From Oscillospiraceae bacterium (GTDB taxonomy: Bacteria; Bacillota; Clostridia; Oscillospirales; Oscillospiraceae), in NCBI GenBank assembly GCA_902798545.1, contig CADBWQ010000017.1, forward strand, positions 1 to 63,616: DNA of 63,616 bases, written 5' to 3'. Positions 34,603 through 42,317 of the stretch are shown piece by piece. Made by a program: the position numbers and the translations under genes. The notes under the pieces were generated by a model. The model was not told where the DNA came from and searched no databases. It saw only the letters and a list, made by a program, of their open reading frames with translations. Every line of letters starts with the position of its first letter. Positions within the stretch are counted from its first letter, which is position 1.

Positions 34603-34646
34603 CATTCTGTATCCGATGAATCTGTGACAGCAGGGAAGGTGAGAAC

Positions 34647-35111
34647 ATGAAAGATAAAAGAATCAAGAGAATCTGGAAAAAGCCGGATCCGGAGCTGTCT
34701 GACAGGGAGTTTTTTCTGCGATCCTTTACCTGGGGCCTGCCGGTCAATATCGGCGGAGCAATCGTTGCAGCAGGATTGCTGCTTACAGGGCACAGGCCGG
34801 AACGCTTTGGCAACTGTATCAACTTCACAGTAGGGAAGAACTGGGGCGGCGGCAGTATGGGCGTGTTCATGCTCACCTGCAGGAACGCTACCACGCGGCT
34901 GAAAGAGCATGAACATGGGCACAGCATACAAAACTGCTTCTATGGGCCGCTGATGCCGCTGATCAATCTTCAGTCTTCAACAAGGTATCTGGTCCGAAAG
35001 GGCATTGAAATCATCGCCCCCAACCGTAAACTGCCGCCTTATGACAGCGCCTGGTTTGAAGGGGAGGCGACAAGGCTCGGCAGCGCGTATATGAATAAAC
35101 GGAAGGATTGA
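34647..35111 (+). CDS. Small HEHGH-motif protein, possible metalloprotease
   Basis: A 154-aa protein. A single hydrophobic segment lies at residues 33-48 (LPVNIGGAIVAAGLLL). The later stretch TRLKEHEHGHSIQNCFYGPLMPLI contains HEHGH, an HExxH zinc motif within an amphipathic helix, which hints at a minimal membrane-associated zinc peptidase. A third ligand could be the Glu in FEGEATRLGS. I do not recognise a named family. It is separated from the TPR gene by 6 bp, so the HEHGH, TPR and DUF4037 genes are probably one operon. Confidence 0.6.
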   Translation: MKDKRIKRIWKKPDPELSDREFFLRSFTWGLPVNIGGAIVAAGLLLTGHRPERFGNCINFTVGKNWGGGSMGVFMLTCRNATTRLKEHEHGHSIQNCFYGPLMPLINLQSSTRYLVRKGIEIIAPNRKLPPYDSAWFEGEATRLGSAYMNKRKD

Positions 35112-35117
35112 GAAAAA

Positions 35118-35957
35118 ATGCGTCAGTTCCTGGAACCGGAAGACTATCTGGAACCGGTATGCGTCCTGTGCGACCCGACCGGGGAAAGCGGGAAGAGAAC
35201 GAATATTCAGCCGATTCCCCTGCAGCGGGTAATCGACCGGCTTGACAGCTACATGAGCCGACGCGATTATGAGGGTGCGGAAAAACACCTGCTATACTGG
35301 CTGCAGGAAGCGGTGCGGGGACATGATCAGCGAGGCCAGCTCATGGTCTGCAATGAGCTGATCGGTTACTGCAGAAAAACCAATCAGAGGGATAAAGCAT
35401 TTCAGTATGCAGATCAGGCGCTTCGGCTGCTGGATGAAATGGATTTTGACGGCACGATTTCTTCCGGAACCACCTGTGTGAACATTGCCACGGCTTATCA
35501 GGCATTCGGAGAATATGAGCGATCTCTGGAACTGTTTGAGAAGGCAGAAGCCATTTACGAGTCAAGCCAGGCCATCAGGCCTCACCAGCTTGGCGGACTG
35601 TACAACAACATGGCATTGACGTTCAAAGCACTGGCGCGGTATCCGGAGGCGTTCAACTATTTTGAAAAAGCCATGGATGAGATGGGAAAGGCCCCGGGTG
35701 GTGTACTGGAACAGGCCATTACATGCCTGAATATGGCTGACGCAGTGGCAGAGAGAGACGGGCTGGAGGCAGGGGAAGAAAAAATCTTTTCCCTGTTGGA
35801 CAAAGCCTATGATCTGCTGCGCGACGAATCCGCTCCGCACAATGGATACTATGCATTTGTATGTGAAAAGTGTGCGCCTGCATTTTCCTATTACGGATAT
35901 TTTGCGGCGGCAGAGGAGCTGCAGAAAACTGCAGAGAGAATCTATGAAAGGGCTTGA
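35118..35957 (+). CDS. Tetratricopeptide-repeat protein
   Basis: A 279-aa protein built of helical repeats from about residue 35. Units such as AFQYADQALRLLDEMDF, NIATAYQAFGEYERSLELFEKAEAIYE, NMALTFKALARYPEAFNYFEKAM and NMADAVAERDGLEAGEEKIFSLLDKAYDLL carry the TPR consensus. It overlaps the DUF4037 gene by 14 bp, a pairing that suggests the TPR serves as its partner or regulator. No signal peptide. Confidence 0.85.
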   Translation: MRQFLEPEDYLEPVCVLCDPTGESGKRTNIQPIPLQRVIDRLDSYMSRRDYEGAEKHLLYWLQEAVRGHDQRGQLMVCNELIGYCRKTNQRDKAFQYADQALRLLDEMDFDGTISSGTTCVNIATAYQAFGEYERSLELFEKAEAIYESSQAIRPHQLGGLYNNMALTFKALARYPEAFNYFEKAMDEMGKAPGGVLEQAITCLNMADAVAERDGLEAGEEKIFSLLDKAYDLLRDESAPHNGYYAFVCEKCAPAFSYYGYFAAAEELQKTAERIYERA

Positions 35958-36885
35958 ACTATCAGAAGCGTTTTATGAAGAATATGGCAGGCCGATGCTG
36001 ATCAGTCAGTTCCCGGACCTACTTCCGTACCTGGCTGTCGGGCTGTTTGGCAGCGGTTCCGAATGCTTTGGCTTCGACGATGAAATTTCCCGGGATCATG
36101 ATTTTGAACCAGGCTTTTGTCTCTTCCTGCCGGACGAGGAGACGGTAGACCGACGCAGCGCGTTCCTGCTGGAAAGAGCCTATGCAAAACTGCCTCGCAG
36201 CTTTCGCGGATTTCAGAGGCCGGTGATCCTCCCGGTCGGCGGAGCTCGACATGGCGTCCTTCGTACCAGTGAATTCTTTATGAAAACAGCAGGGACTTCA
36301 GATGGCGAGCTGAGCCTGGAACAGTGGCTGACGATCCCGGAGGAAGCGTTGGCGGAAGCAACCAACGGAAAAGTCTTTTTTGATAACTACGGAGAAGTAA
36401 CGGCAATACGACGATCTCTCGCAGCTTTTCCGGAGGACATCAGACTGAAACGCCTGGCCGGCAATCTTCTGCTGATGGCGCAGGCGGGACAGTATAATTA
36501 CCCGCGCTGTCTCGGCCACGGTGAGCCTGCGGCAGCTCAGATGGCGGTATATGAATTCGTTAAGAGCACGTTGACCACAGTGTTTCTGCTGAATGGACGG
36601 TATCAGCCCTATTATAAATGGGTATTTCGCGCGATGAGAGTACTGCCGGCACTGTCTGAGCTTGCAGATCCGCTGGAATCTCTGCTTACAACAGATAATC
36701 GTGCGGAAACAATTCCGGCCAAAACGCAGAGCATAGAAGATATTTCCGCTTCTATCGCACAGAGACTGAAAGAAATGGAGCTGAGCAGAGTCGGGGGCCG
36801 GGAGCTGGAGCGCCATGCATATTCCGTTAATGACCGTATTCAAAATGCGGAACTGAGAAATATGCACATTCTTTCGGCGGTATGA
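35944..36885 (+). CDS. DUF4037 nucleotidyltransferase-like protein
   Basis: A 313-aa protein. The N-terminal part has the nucleotidyltransferase pattern: GLFGSGSECFGFDDEISRDHDFEPGFCLFLPDEE, with acidic residues spaced as metal ligands. The DUF4037 helical C-terminal half has LGHGEPAAAQMAVYEFVKSTLTTVFLLNGRYQPYYKWVFRAMR. Start ATG 35944 lies inside the TPR gene's end. Activity is unknown; related minimal nucleotidyltransferases modify antibiotics or proteins. The C-terminal SxNDRIQNAELR segment is typical of the family. Confidence 0.85.
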   Translation: MKGLELSEAFYEEYGRPMLISQFPDLLPYLAVGLFGSGSECFGFDDEISRDHDFEPGFCLFLPDEETVDRRSAFLLERAYAKLPRSFRGFQRPVILPVGGARHGVLRTSEFFMKTAGTSDGELSLEQWLTIPEEALAEATNGKVFFDNYGEVTAIRRSLAAFPEDIRLKRLAGNLLLMAQAGQYNYPRCLGHGEPAAAQMAVYEFVKSTLTTVFLLNGRYQPYYKWVFRAMRVLPALSELADPLESLLTTDNRAETIPAKTQSIEDISASIAQRLKEMELSRVGGRELERHAYSVNDRIQNAELRNMHILSAV

Positions 36886-36910
36886 AAAAACATATACGCT
36901 TTCAGCGAAA

Positions 36911-36953
36911 GAACAAGGCTGACAGAAAAATGATCTGCCCGCCTTGTTCTTTT
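36911..36953. terminator. Bidirectional terminator
   Basis: GAACAAGGC/GCCTTGTTC stem with TTTT on the plus side and a short T run on the minus side, between the DUF4037 and DUF523 genes that converge. Confidence 0.8.
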
Positions 36954-37380
36954 ATGTCTCCTGCGCCAGATATTCCTGCTCGGTCATAACCCGGATTCCG
37001 TGATCAAGAAACAGTTGGGCCGTAATACCGTTTCCGGGTACAAGACCGCCATCAAATTTACCGTTATGAATCAAGCCAAAGCCGCAGGAGGGGCTTTTCG
37101 ACTTCAGCACCGCATATTCACAGGCATTTTCACAGTAGATCTGAAGAGCGGCTTCCGCACCCCTGCAGAAATATTCCGTAACATCTTCCGAATTGCTGTT
37201 TACAACACGGCCTTCAAAACACTCACTTGGTTTCCTTGGCGTAGACATTCCGCCCAGGACTTCAGGACAGACAGCCACGGCAAGACCGCGGTCGACCAGG
37301 GCCTTGATTTCAGGGATCAGATTGGTCCCGCCGTCCCATCTGCAGTGATCACCGGAAAGACATTGAGACACAAGAATCAC
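36952..37380 (-). CDS. DUF523 family protein
   Basis: A 142-aa protein with the conserved Cys pattern of DUF523: VSQCLSGDHCRWDGG at the start, AVCPEVLGGMSTPRKPSE, and LKSKSPSCGFGLIHNG. The four Cys suggest an iron-sulphur or zinc site. Family members have been linked to small-molecule sulphur or nucleoside metabolism but the function is not firm. Start is GTG 37380, overlapping the upstream nitroreductase stop by 4 bp, so the two genes are coupled. Confidence 0.88.
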   Translation of the reverse strand: MILVSQCLSGDHCRWDGGTNLIPEIKALVDRGLAVAVCPEVLGGMSTPRKPSECFEGRVVNSNSEDVTEYFCRGAEAALQIYCENACEYAVLKSKSPSCGFGLIHNGKFDGGLVPGNGITAQLFLDHGIRVMTEQEYLAQET

Positions 37381-37871
37381 AGCCAGTGTATCCTCGTATC
37401 GTCAAAACGGTTCTGCTGCTCTTTTTCCTGTGCGGGATAGCCAAACGGAAATACAGCGAAAGCCCTTTGATCACCCGGGAGCTTTAGAATCCTTTCTACG
37501 GATTCCATGACTTCTTCATTCGGCGCAGTACCGATCCAGACGCCCCCAAGCCCCTGGCTGGTTGCCTCAAGCCATAGATTTTCCATGGCAATACTCATGT
37601 CAACCTGAGCAAAGGAAGGAGAGGGGAGTTCTTCCGTTCTATATGCTGACACAATTGCGACCGGTGCATTCTTGATGCACATGGAATACTTGCTGATAAG
37701 CGACAGCTCTTCCAGCAGATCTCTATCACGGATGACATAGAATTCCCATGGCTGCTGGTTATGTGCGGACGGAGCCTGCATTGCGGCACGGAGTATGGCA
37801 GTGATTTTTTCCACTTCTACAGGCTGATCTTTGAACTTGCGAATACTCACTCGGGTGAAAATCTCATTCAT
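37377..37871 (-). CDS. Nitroreductase-family protein
   Basis: A 164-aa FMN flavoprotein. The start is IFTRVSIRKFKDQPVEVEKITAILRAAMQAPSAHNQQPWEFYVI, the classic RxSxRxF and APSAxNxQPW pattern. Later IAMENLWLEATSQGLGGVWIG and a final FPFGYPAQEKEQQNRFD are seen. It reduces nitro- or quinone-like compounds. Its promoter at 37918-37947 is flanked by an inverted repeat that suggests a repressor. Confidence 0.9.
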   Translation of the reverse strand: MNEIFTRVSIRKFKDQPVEVEKITAILRAAMQAPSAHNQQPWEFYVIRDRDLLEELSLISKYSMCIKNAPVAIVSAYRTEELPSPSFAQVDMSIAMENLWLEATSQGLGGVWIGTAPNEEVMESVERILKLPGDQRAFAVFPFGYPAQEKEQQNRFDDTRIHWL

Positions 37872-37917
37872 ATGACATCACGCTCCTATCAATATCTGTT
37901 TTTTAACTGATAGATTC

Positions 37918-37947
37918 AGTATATCAAAACTTTCTGGAACCCGTCAA
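37918..37947 (-). promoter_or_regulatory. Promoter and operator of the nitroreductase-DUF523 pair
   Basis: TTGACG-18 bp-TATACT reading leftward. Just downstream, CTATCA (37886-37891) and TGATAG (37908-37913) form an inverted repeat placed where a repressor would act. Confidence 0.7.
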
Positions 37948-37988
37948 GATTTGACAGCGGAAATCAATGACTGCCGATTTTCGTTTCC

Positions 37989-38008
37989 TGTGTGACAGTT
38001 GTGTGACA
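37989..38008 (+). repeat. Tandem 9-bp direct repeats, 11-bp period
   Basis: TGTGTGACA occurs at 37989-37997 and again at 38000-38008. The one-helical-turn spacing is typical of OmpR/PhoB-class response-regulator boxes. It lies 80 bp before the LysM gene. Confidence 0.5.
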
Positions 38009-38086
38009 TTGGCTGTGTTATTATTTACCCGTAAGCAAGAGACCCGTCCTATATGAAACTAATTCAGAAACAAAGGAGATTAAACA

Positions 38087-38332
38087 ATGGCTAATCAGAT
38101 CAATGAAAAGGACCTCGAGAATGTGAGCGGCGGCTGGCAGTATGCAAACGGCAGTTTCGTCAACTACGGAAACTACATCATCTACACTGTGGCACCCGGT
38201 GATGTCCTGAGCGGCATTGCGCAGCGTTTTGGCGTAAACTATATGCAGATCGCCCAGTGGAACAACATCAAGAACCCAGATCTTATCAGCATCGGTCAGA
38301 AGCTGACCATCTATCCGGCAGTCATTCGCTGA
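38087..38332 (+). CDS. Secreted LysM protein with double-glycine leader
   Basis: An 81-aa protein. The start MANQINEKDLENVSGG is a bacteriocin-type leader (ELxxVxGG-like: D-L-E-N-V-S-G-G), cut after Gly-Gly by peptidase-containing ABC transporters. The remaining 65 residues are WQYANGSFVNYGNY followed by a complete LysM domain (YTVAPGDVLSGIAQRFGVNYMQIAQWNNI...GQKLTIYP) that binds peptidoglycan or chitin. RBS AAAGGAG. The exporter is not in the window. It is a small stand-alone unit with its own terminator; role in cell-wall binding is inferred from the domain. Confidence 0.85.
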   Translation: MANQINEKDLENVSGGWQYANGSFVNYGNYIIYTVAPGDVLSGIAQRFGVNYMQIAQWNNIKNPDLISIGQKLTIYPAVIR

Positions 38333-38343
38333 TATTAAACATG

Positions 38344-38383
38344 AATAGATAAATCCCCGTCTCCGGACGGGGATTTATCTATT
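38344..38383. terminator. Bidirectional terminator
   Basis: An 18-bp near-perfect palindrome (AATAGATAAATCCCCGTC on one side) between the LysM gene and the Xer gene, which converge. Confidence 0.88.
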
Positions 38384-38432
38384 CCGAACGAATCAGGGCT
38401 TTAACCTGCAGCGGGTGATATGCCACCAGCAT

Positions 38433-39422
38433 TCAATTCTGACTGTGTTTATGGCCGATGGGATTCGCCATGGCAGCTTCCCGCAGCGCTGCGTTGTCGA
38501 GATGTGTATAAATCTGTGTTGTATTGAGGTTGCTGTGACCAAGAACCTCCTGCAGTGCACGTGTATCGACCCCGTTTTTCAACATCAGAGTAGCGGCTGT
38601 ATGACGAAGCTTGTGCGGAGAATATCTGCTGGCGTCAAGACCGGCCATTTTCAGCTTTTTCTCCAGCATCTTCTGGACACCGCGCACGCTGATCCTGCGG
38701 TTGTCACGACTGATAAACAATGCATTTCGGTCCTCTGATACGATTTTTTCCGGATTTCGGATGGAGAGGTAGTCATCTATCGCTTCCCGGCAGCCTTCCG
38801 CAAAGAAAACAACGCGTTCCTTATTGCCTTTGCCGACTACGCGCAGGTGATCTTCAAACACATCTGTCACATTCAGCGAAACGAGCTCTGATACTCGCAG
38901 ACCACAGCACAGCAGGATCATCAGCATACAGTAGTCTCTGAGGCCATAGATACCGTCACAGACGTTCAGGAGCGCTTCACATTCAGATTCTTCCAGATAC
39001 CGTGGAAGCGAGGCCTGACGCTTCGGCATGTCAAGTTCTTGACAAACATTGTGATCAAGAAGATGTCTCTTTACGGTGAGGTACTGGAAGAATGATTTCA
39101 CAGATGAGGTACGTCGGCAGCGGCTTGCAGCGGAGAGTGCGTTGGAAGAGTTTATCATCTCATGTGAAAAGGACTGATAACGATACAGCTCTTCAATTTT
39201 AATCTTTTTGATAAAATCAATATCTACATCAGTAATATCAATTTCATTAAAAGGAACCGTCGGATCAACAAGTTTGCGGCGGCGTTTTAAAAAACGGAAC
39301 AGAATTTTCAGATCCAGGTAATACGCAGCGACAGTCTGATCAGAGTGCCCGCGGACTGTAGAATGATATTCCAGGAATTCCATCAGGATATCCGGAGCAT
39401 CGTTGATTTGATCCAGGTTCAT
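38433..39422 (-). CDS. xerD: XerC/XerD-like tyrosine recombinase
   Basis: A 329-aa recombinase, start ATG 39422 with GAGGAGAAATC upstream. A SAM-like core-binding domain (residues 10-110; STVRGHSDQTVAAYYLDLKILFRFLKRRRK) precedes the catalytic domain. Active-site residues are in LMILLCCGLRVSELVSLNVTDV (Arg), HKLRHTAATLM (His-x-x-Arg), LGHSNLNTTQIYTHL (His and nucleophile Tyr). It sits alone in core DNA without visible element genes, so chromosome dimer resolution is more likely than integration. XerC versus XerD is not decided. Confidence 0.85.
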   Translation of the reverse strand: MNLDQINDAPDILMEFLEYHSTVRGHSDQTVAAYYLDLKILFRFLKRRRKLVDPTVPFNEIDITDVDIDFIKKIKIEELYRYQSFSHEMINSSNALSAASRCRRTSSVKSFFQYLTVKRHLLDHNVCQELDMPKRQASLPRYLEESECEALLNVCDGIYGLRDYCMLMILLCCGLRVSELVSLNVTDVFEDHLRVVGKGNKERVVFFAEGCREAIDDYLSIRNPEKIVSEDRNALFISRDNRRISVRGVQKMLEKKLKMAGLDASRYSPHKLRHTAATLMLKNGVDTRALQEVLGHSNLNTTQIYTHLDNAALREAAMANPIGHKHSQN

Positions 39423-39511
39423 GATTTCTCCTCTCACAAGTTCGTTTAATTTATATTATGCGAACCAAAGCATGAATTGACTATAATATATTCCCTTTCT
39501 GAATGTTTGTC

Positions 39512-39551
39512 AATAAAAAAAGAATCCGAATGTTCGGATTCTTTTTTTATT
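39512..39551. terminator. Bidirectional terminator
   Basis: A perfect palindrome: A7-GAATCCGAA, two-base centre, TTCGGATTC-T7. It ends the degenerate P-type ATPase transcript on the minus strand and is just upstream of the Xer gene. Confidence 0.92.
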
Positions 39552-39561
39552 GTGATTTGAT

Positions 39562-41208
39562 TCAATCTTCAGAAGTATTTGCTTTCTTCAATATGGAAGG
39601 CGTTGTCACACGGATTGCATTCAACAGTGTTGCAAGAGCCGCCACCATATCAATGAAAACAACAAACCAGAGATTGCTGTAGCCAATGATACTCAGAAAG
39701 ATCAGAATGGCCTTGATCACAAATACAAAAATCGCATTCTCAGAAATCAGTTCTTTTGTCCTGTGCGCGATCTGTATTCCCATGGGGATATTCAGATAAG
39801 CTTCCGGAAGTACAATCGCGTCAGCATACTTCCCTTTTCTGCTGATCCGGATATCCAGGTCTGCCGCACTGTGTCCCTCAATACCATTCGCGTAAATAAA
39901 AGCGGTCTGATTTTTGCCAGCCTGACTGATGTCACTGATGAGGCGCAGTTTCTTATCCATGTCGCATTCTCCGACAACTTCGGAGAAATGCAGCGCATCT
40001 GCCGTAGCCTGACTCTGCTCATTCCCGTCTTCAGTCAGAAGAATGTTCCGAGAGACTCCGGCGGCGATCATATCTTCTACCAGCCGTTCCGCCTCCTGAT
40101 TGATTTCGGAAGAAACCACAACGCGTCCGACATAGCGCCCGGCAACTGTCATATAATAGGCAATTCCATCCGAAAGGCCGCGTTCCGGAACCGAGACGTC
40201 AATAGAGTCAAAATAGCTCTTTGTAGCCAGAACGACCGGCGCATGCCCGATTTCCAGCGAAACGCCGCTTCCGGGTATCTCACTGAAATCATTAATCAGT
40301 TCCAGCCGATACTCCTGATCATAATAATCAGAGATTGCCTTGGCAAAGGGCTGATCAGAATAGTACACGGCATGTGCGAGAAAGTTCAGAAAAGTCTTTT
40401 TATCCAGTACATCTGACTGCAGTCCGATCACATGAGGCGTCTCTTCCGAAAAAACACCTGCTTTATCAAAGAGCGCGACATTCAAATCCGTTGTCTGTTC
40501 CATGATTTCCGCGCTGTTAAAGATCACTCCGTTCCTTGCGCTGAAACACAATCCACTGACACCGACAATCGGGAACGAAACACAGACAGAAAGCGGAGAT
40601 GAGACCAGCAAAATCATAAGAGCCCTGTGAATGGACACTCTGTAGCTGATTCCCGAAATAAAAGGACCGAGCAAAGCATAGAGGAGACCTAATACCAGAA
40701 CAAAGTGTAAAACAAATACGGCACTGCTCTCCAACGTCTGCTGCAGTTTCATCTTCCCTGCATCGTCCTGTGAGAGAATCTCAGACAATCTGGTTCTGAT
40801 ATCTTCATCCTGGTATTCCACCAGACTCTGTGCAGAACGAAGAGCTCTCTTTTTTGTGTAATCGATCGCGTATCCGGAAGCCTGATATATAATCACCATA
40901 ATTGCTGATTCCATCGGGTATCCGACGACAAAACCCAGCACCGCGGAGAAAAGAACAACAAGCCCGGGAGAGAAAAACTGTTTTTCGGCAATCAAATCAA
41001 CTGCCGAAAGGAAAATATCGTATCCGGCTATGACAGCGGAAACAATTAACAGGATCGTGCGAACAAGAACAGGCATTTTGAACAGCGCAGAAATGAGCAC
41101 CAGAACCAAAGCTATTCCAATACGGATCGGTAATGCGATCTCAAAGCTGCCCTGCTTACTTTCGGGTTTCTCCGCGCTATGCTTCGCGCGTTTTCTTTCA
41201 GGGCTCAC
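39562..41208 (-). CDS. Degenerate heavy-metal-type P-type ATPase
   Basis: A 548-aa membrane protein with the layout of a P1B ATPase: paired helices (29-90), a pair around 160-240, a cytoplasmic loop and two C-terminal helices (490-535). The key motifs are altered: NVALFDKAGVFSEE replaces DKTGT; LLVSSPLSVCVSFP replaces the CPC helix; YANGIEGHSAADLDI replaces GDGINDAPAL. The aspartate is kept but the pump chemistry is probably impaired, so it may be a non-transporting relative. The reading frame is intact, arguing for a retained role. Start is GTG 41208 after GGAGGAGG, 31 bp after fba. Confidence 0.75.
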   Translation of the reverse strand: MSPERKRAKHSAEKPESKQGSFEIALPIRIGIALVLVLISALFKMPVLVRTILLIVSAVIAGYDIFLSAVDLIAEKQFFSPGLVVLFSAVLGFVVGYPMESAIMVIIYQASGYAIDYTKKRALRSAQSLVEYQDEDIRTRLSEILSQDDAGKMKLQQTLESSAVFVLHFVLVLGLLYALLGPFISGISYRVSIHRALMILLVSSPLSVCVSFPIVGVSGLCFSARNGVIFNSAEIMEQTTDLNVALFDKAGVFSEETPHVIGLQSDVLDKKTFLNFLAHAVYYSDQPFAKAISDYYDQEYRLELINDFSEIPGSGVSLEIGHAPVVLATKSYFDSIDVSVPERGLSDGIAYYMTVAGRYVGRVVVSSEINQEAERLVEDMIAAGVSRNILLTEDGNEQSQATADALHFSEVVGECDMDKKLRLISDISQAGKNQTAFIYANGIEGHSAADLDIRISRKGKYADAIVLPEAYLNIPMGIQIAHRTKELISENAIFVFVIKAILIFLSIIGYSNLWFVVFIDMVAALATLLNAIRVTTPSILKKANTSED

Positions 41209-41239
41209 TTGATGCCTCCTCCTTTCGGCCTACCTACCG

Positions 41240-42175
41240 TTATGCTTTTCCGTCGCAGCCAAGAACATCAACGATCTTATGCTTCACCATTTCACGAATT
41301 GCATCTCTGGCCGGTCCAAGATACTGACGAGGATCGAAATGATCAGGATGCTCATTGAAGTACTTGCGGATGCACGCTGTCATCGCAAGGCGCAGGTCAG
41401 AGTCAATATTAATCTTGCAGACAGCCATCTTGGCAGCCTTTCTGAGTTCAGATTCAGGAATACCGATTGCACCGGGCATATTTCCGCCGTTTTCGTTGAT
41501 CATTTTCACAAATTCCTGAGGAACGGAAGAAGAGCCATGCAGAACAATCGGGAATTCGGGCAGACGCTTTTCAACTTCTTCAAGAATGTCCAGTCTGAGC
41601 TTCGGATCCGTGCCGGGCTTAAACTTATAAGCGCCATGAGAAGTGCCGATAGCGATCGCGAGAGAGTCACAACCGGTGCGCTCAACAAACTCCTGAACAT
41701 CTTCGGGACGGGTGTAGGAACTGTCCTCAGCAGAGACATTAACCTCATCCTCAATTCCCGCAAGAGTACCGAGCTCCGCTTCAACCACGACGCCGTGATC
41801 GTGCGCATACTCTACAACCTGTCTGGTGAGGGCGATATTCTCCTCAAACGGCTTGGAGGAAGCATCGATCATAACAGAAGTAAAGCCGCCGTCAATGCAG
41901 GATTTGCAAAGTTCAAAAGAATCGCCGTGATCCAGGTGAAGTGCGATCGGAAGACCGGTGTTGATGACGGCAGCTTCAACAAGCTTCATCAGATAGGTGT
42001 GGTTGGCATACTTGCGGGCACCCTTGGAAACCTGAAGAATCAAAGGCGCATTCAGTTCCTGCGCCGCTTCCGTAATACCCTGCACGATCTCCATATTATT
42101 GACGTTGAATGCGCCAATTGCATATCCACCGTGATAGGCTTTCTTGAACATTTCAGTCGTAGTTACCAGAGGCAT
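41240..42175 (-). CDS. fba: Fructose-bisphosphate aldolase, class II
   Basis: A 311-aa zinc aldolase of glycolysis. GAFNVNNMEIVQGITEAAQELNAPLILQ, LHLDHGDSFELCKSCIDGGFTSVMIDAS (zinc His), VEAELGTLAGIEDEV (Glu), AIAIGTSHGAYKF, VLHGSSSVPQEFV and KINIDSDLRLAMTACIRK are all intact. It is divergent from the phosphofructokinase gene, so the two enzymes of the same section of glycolysis share one control region. Confidence 0.96.
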   Translation of the reverse strand: MPLVTTTEMFKKAYHGGYAIGAFNVNNMEIVQGITEAAQELNAPLILQVSKGARKYANHTYLMKLVEAAVINTGLPIALHLDHGDSFELCKSCIDGGFTSVMIDASSKPFEENIALTRQVVEYAHDHGVVVEAELGTLAGIEDEVNVSAEDSSYTRPEDVQEFVERTGCDSLAIAIGTSHGAYKFKPGTDPKLRLDILEEVEKRLPEFPIVLHGSSSVPQEFVKMINENGGNMPGAIGIPESELRKAAKMAVCKINIDSDLRLAMTACIRKYFNEHPDHFDPRQYLGPARDAIREMVKHKIVDVLGCDGKA

Positions 42176-42243
42176 ATTTTCAACTCTCCCTTAAAAAAAT
42201 TTCAAAATTTGTACAAAAAGCATATTTACAAATTTGTGTTTAT

Positions 42244-42272
42244 ATTATATCCTCAAATCATCCCATAATCAA
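42244..42272 (-). promoter_or_regulatory. Promoter of fba in the fba-pfp intergenic region
   Basis: TTGATT-17 bp-TATAAT reading leftward. The 5' UTR contains the 10-bp palindrome ACAAATTTGT and two AAATTTGT direct repeats (near 42209 and 42231), possible operator sites. Confidence 0.8.
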
Positions 42273-42317
42273 TAAGGATATTTAAAAATTTAGAAAAAAT
42301 TTGTGAGGAGATCTGTT

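Noticed and set aside
38433-39422. Xer recombinase as an integrase of a hidden element
   Set aside because: Flanking genes are core-like, no excisionase or att repeats were seen, and the domain layout fits housekeeping XerC/D.
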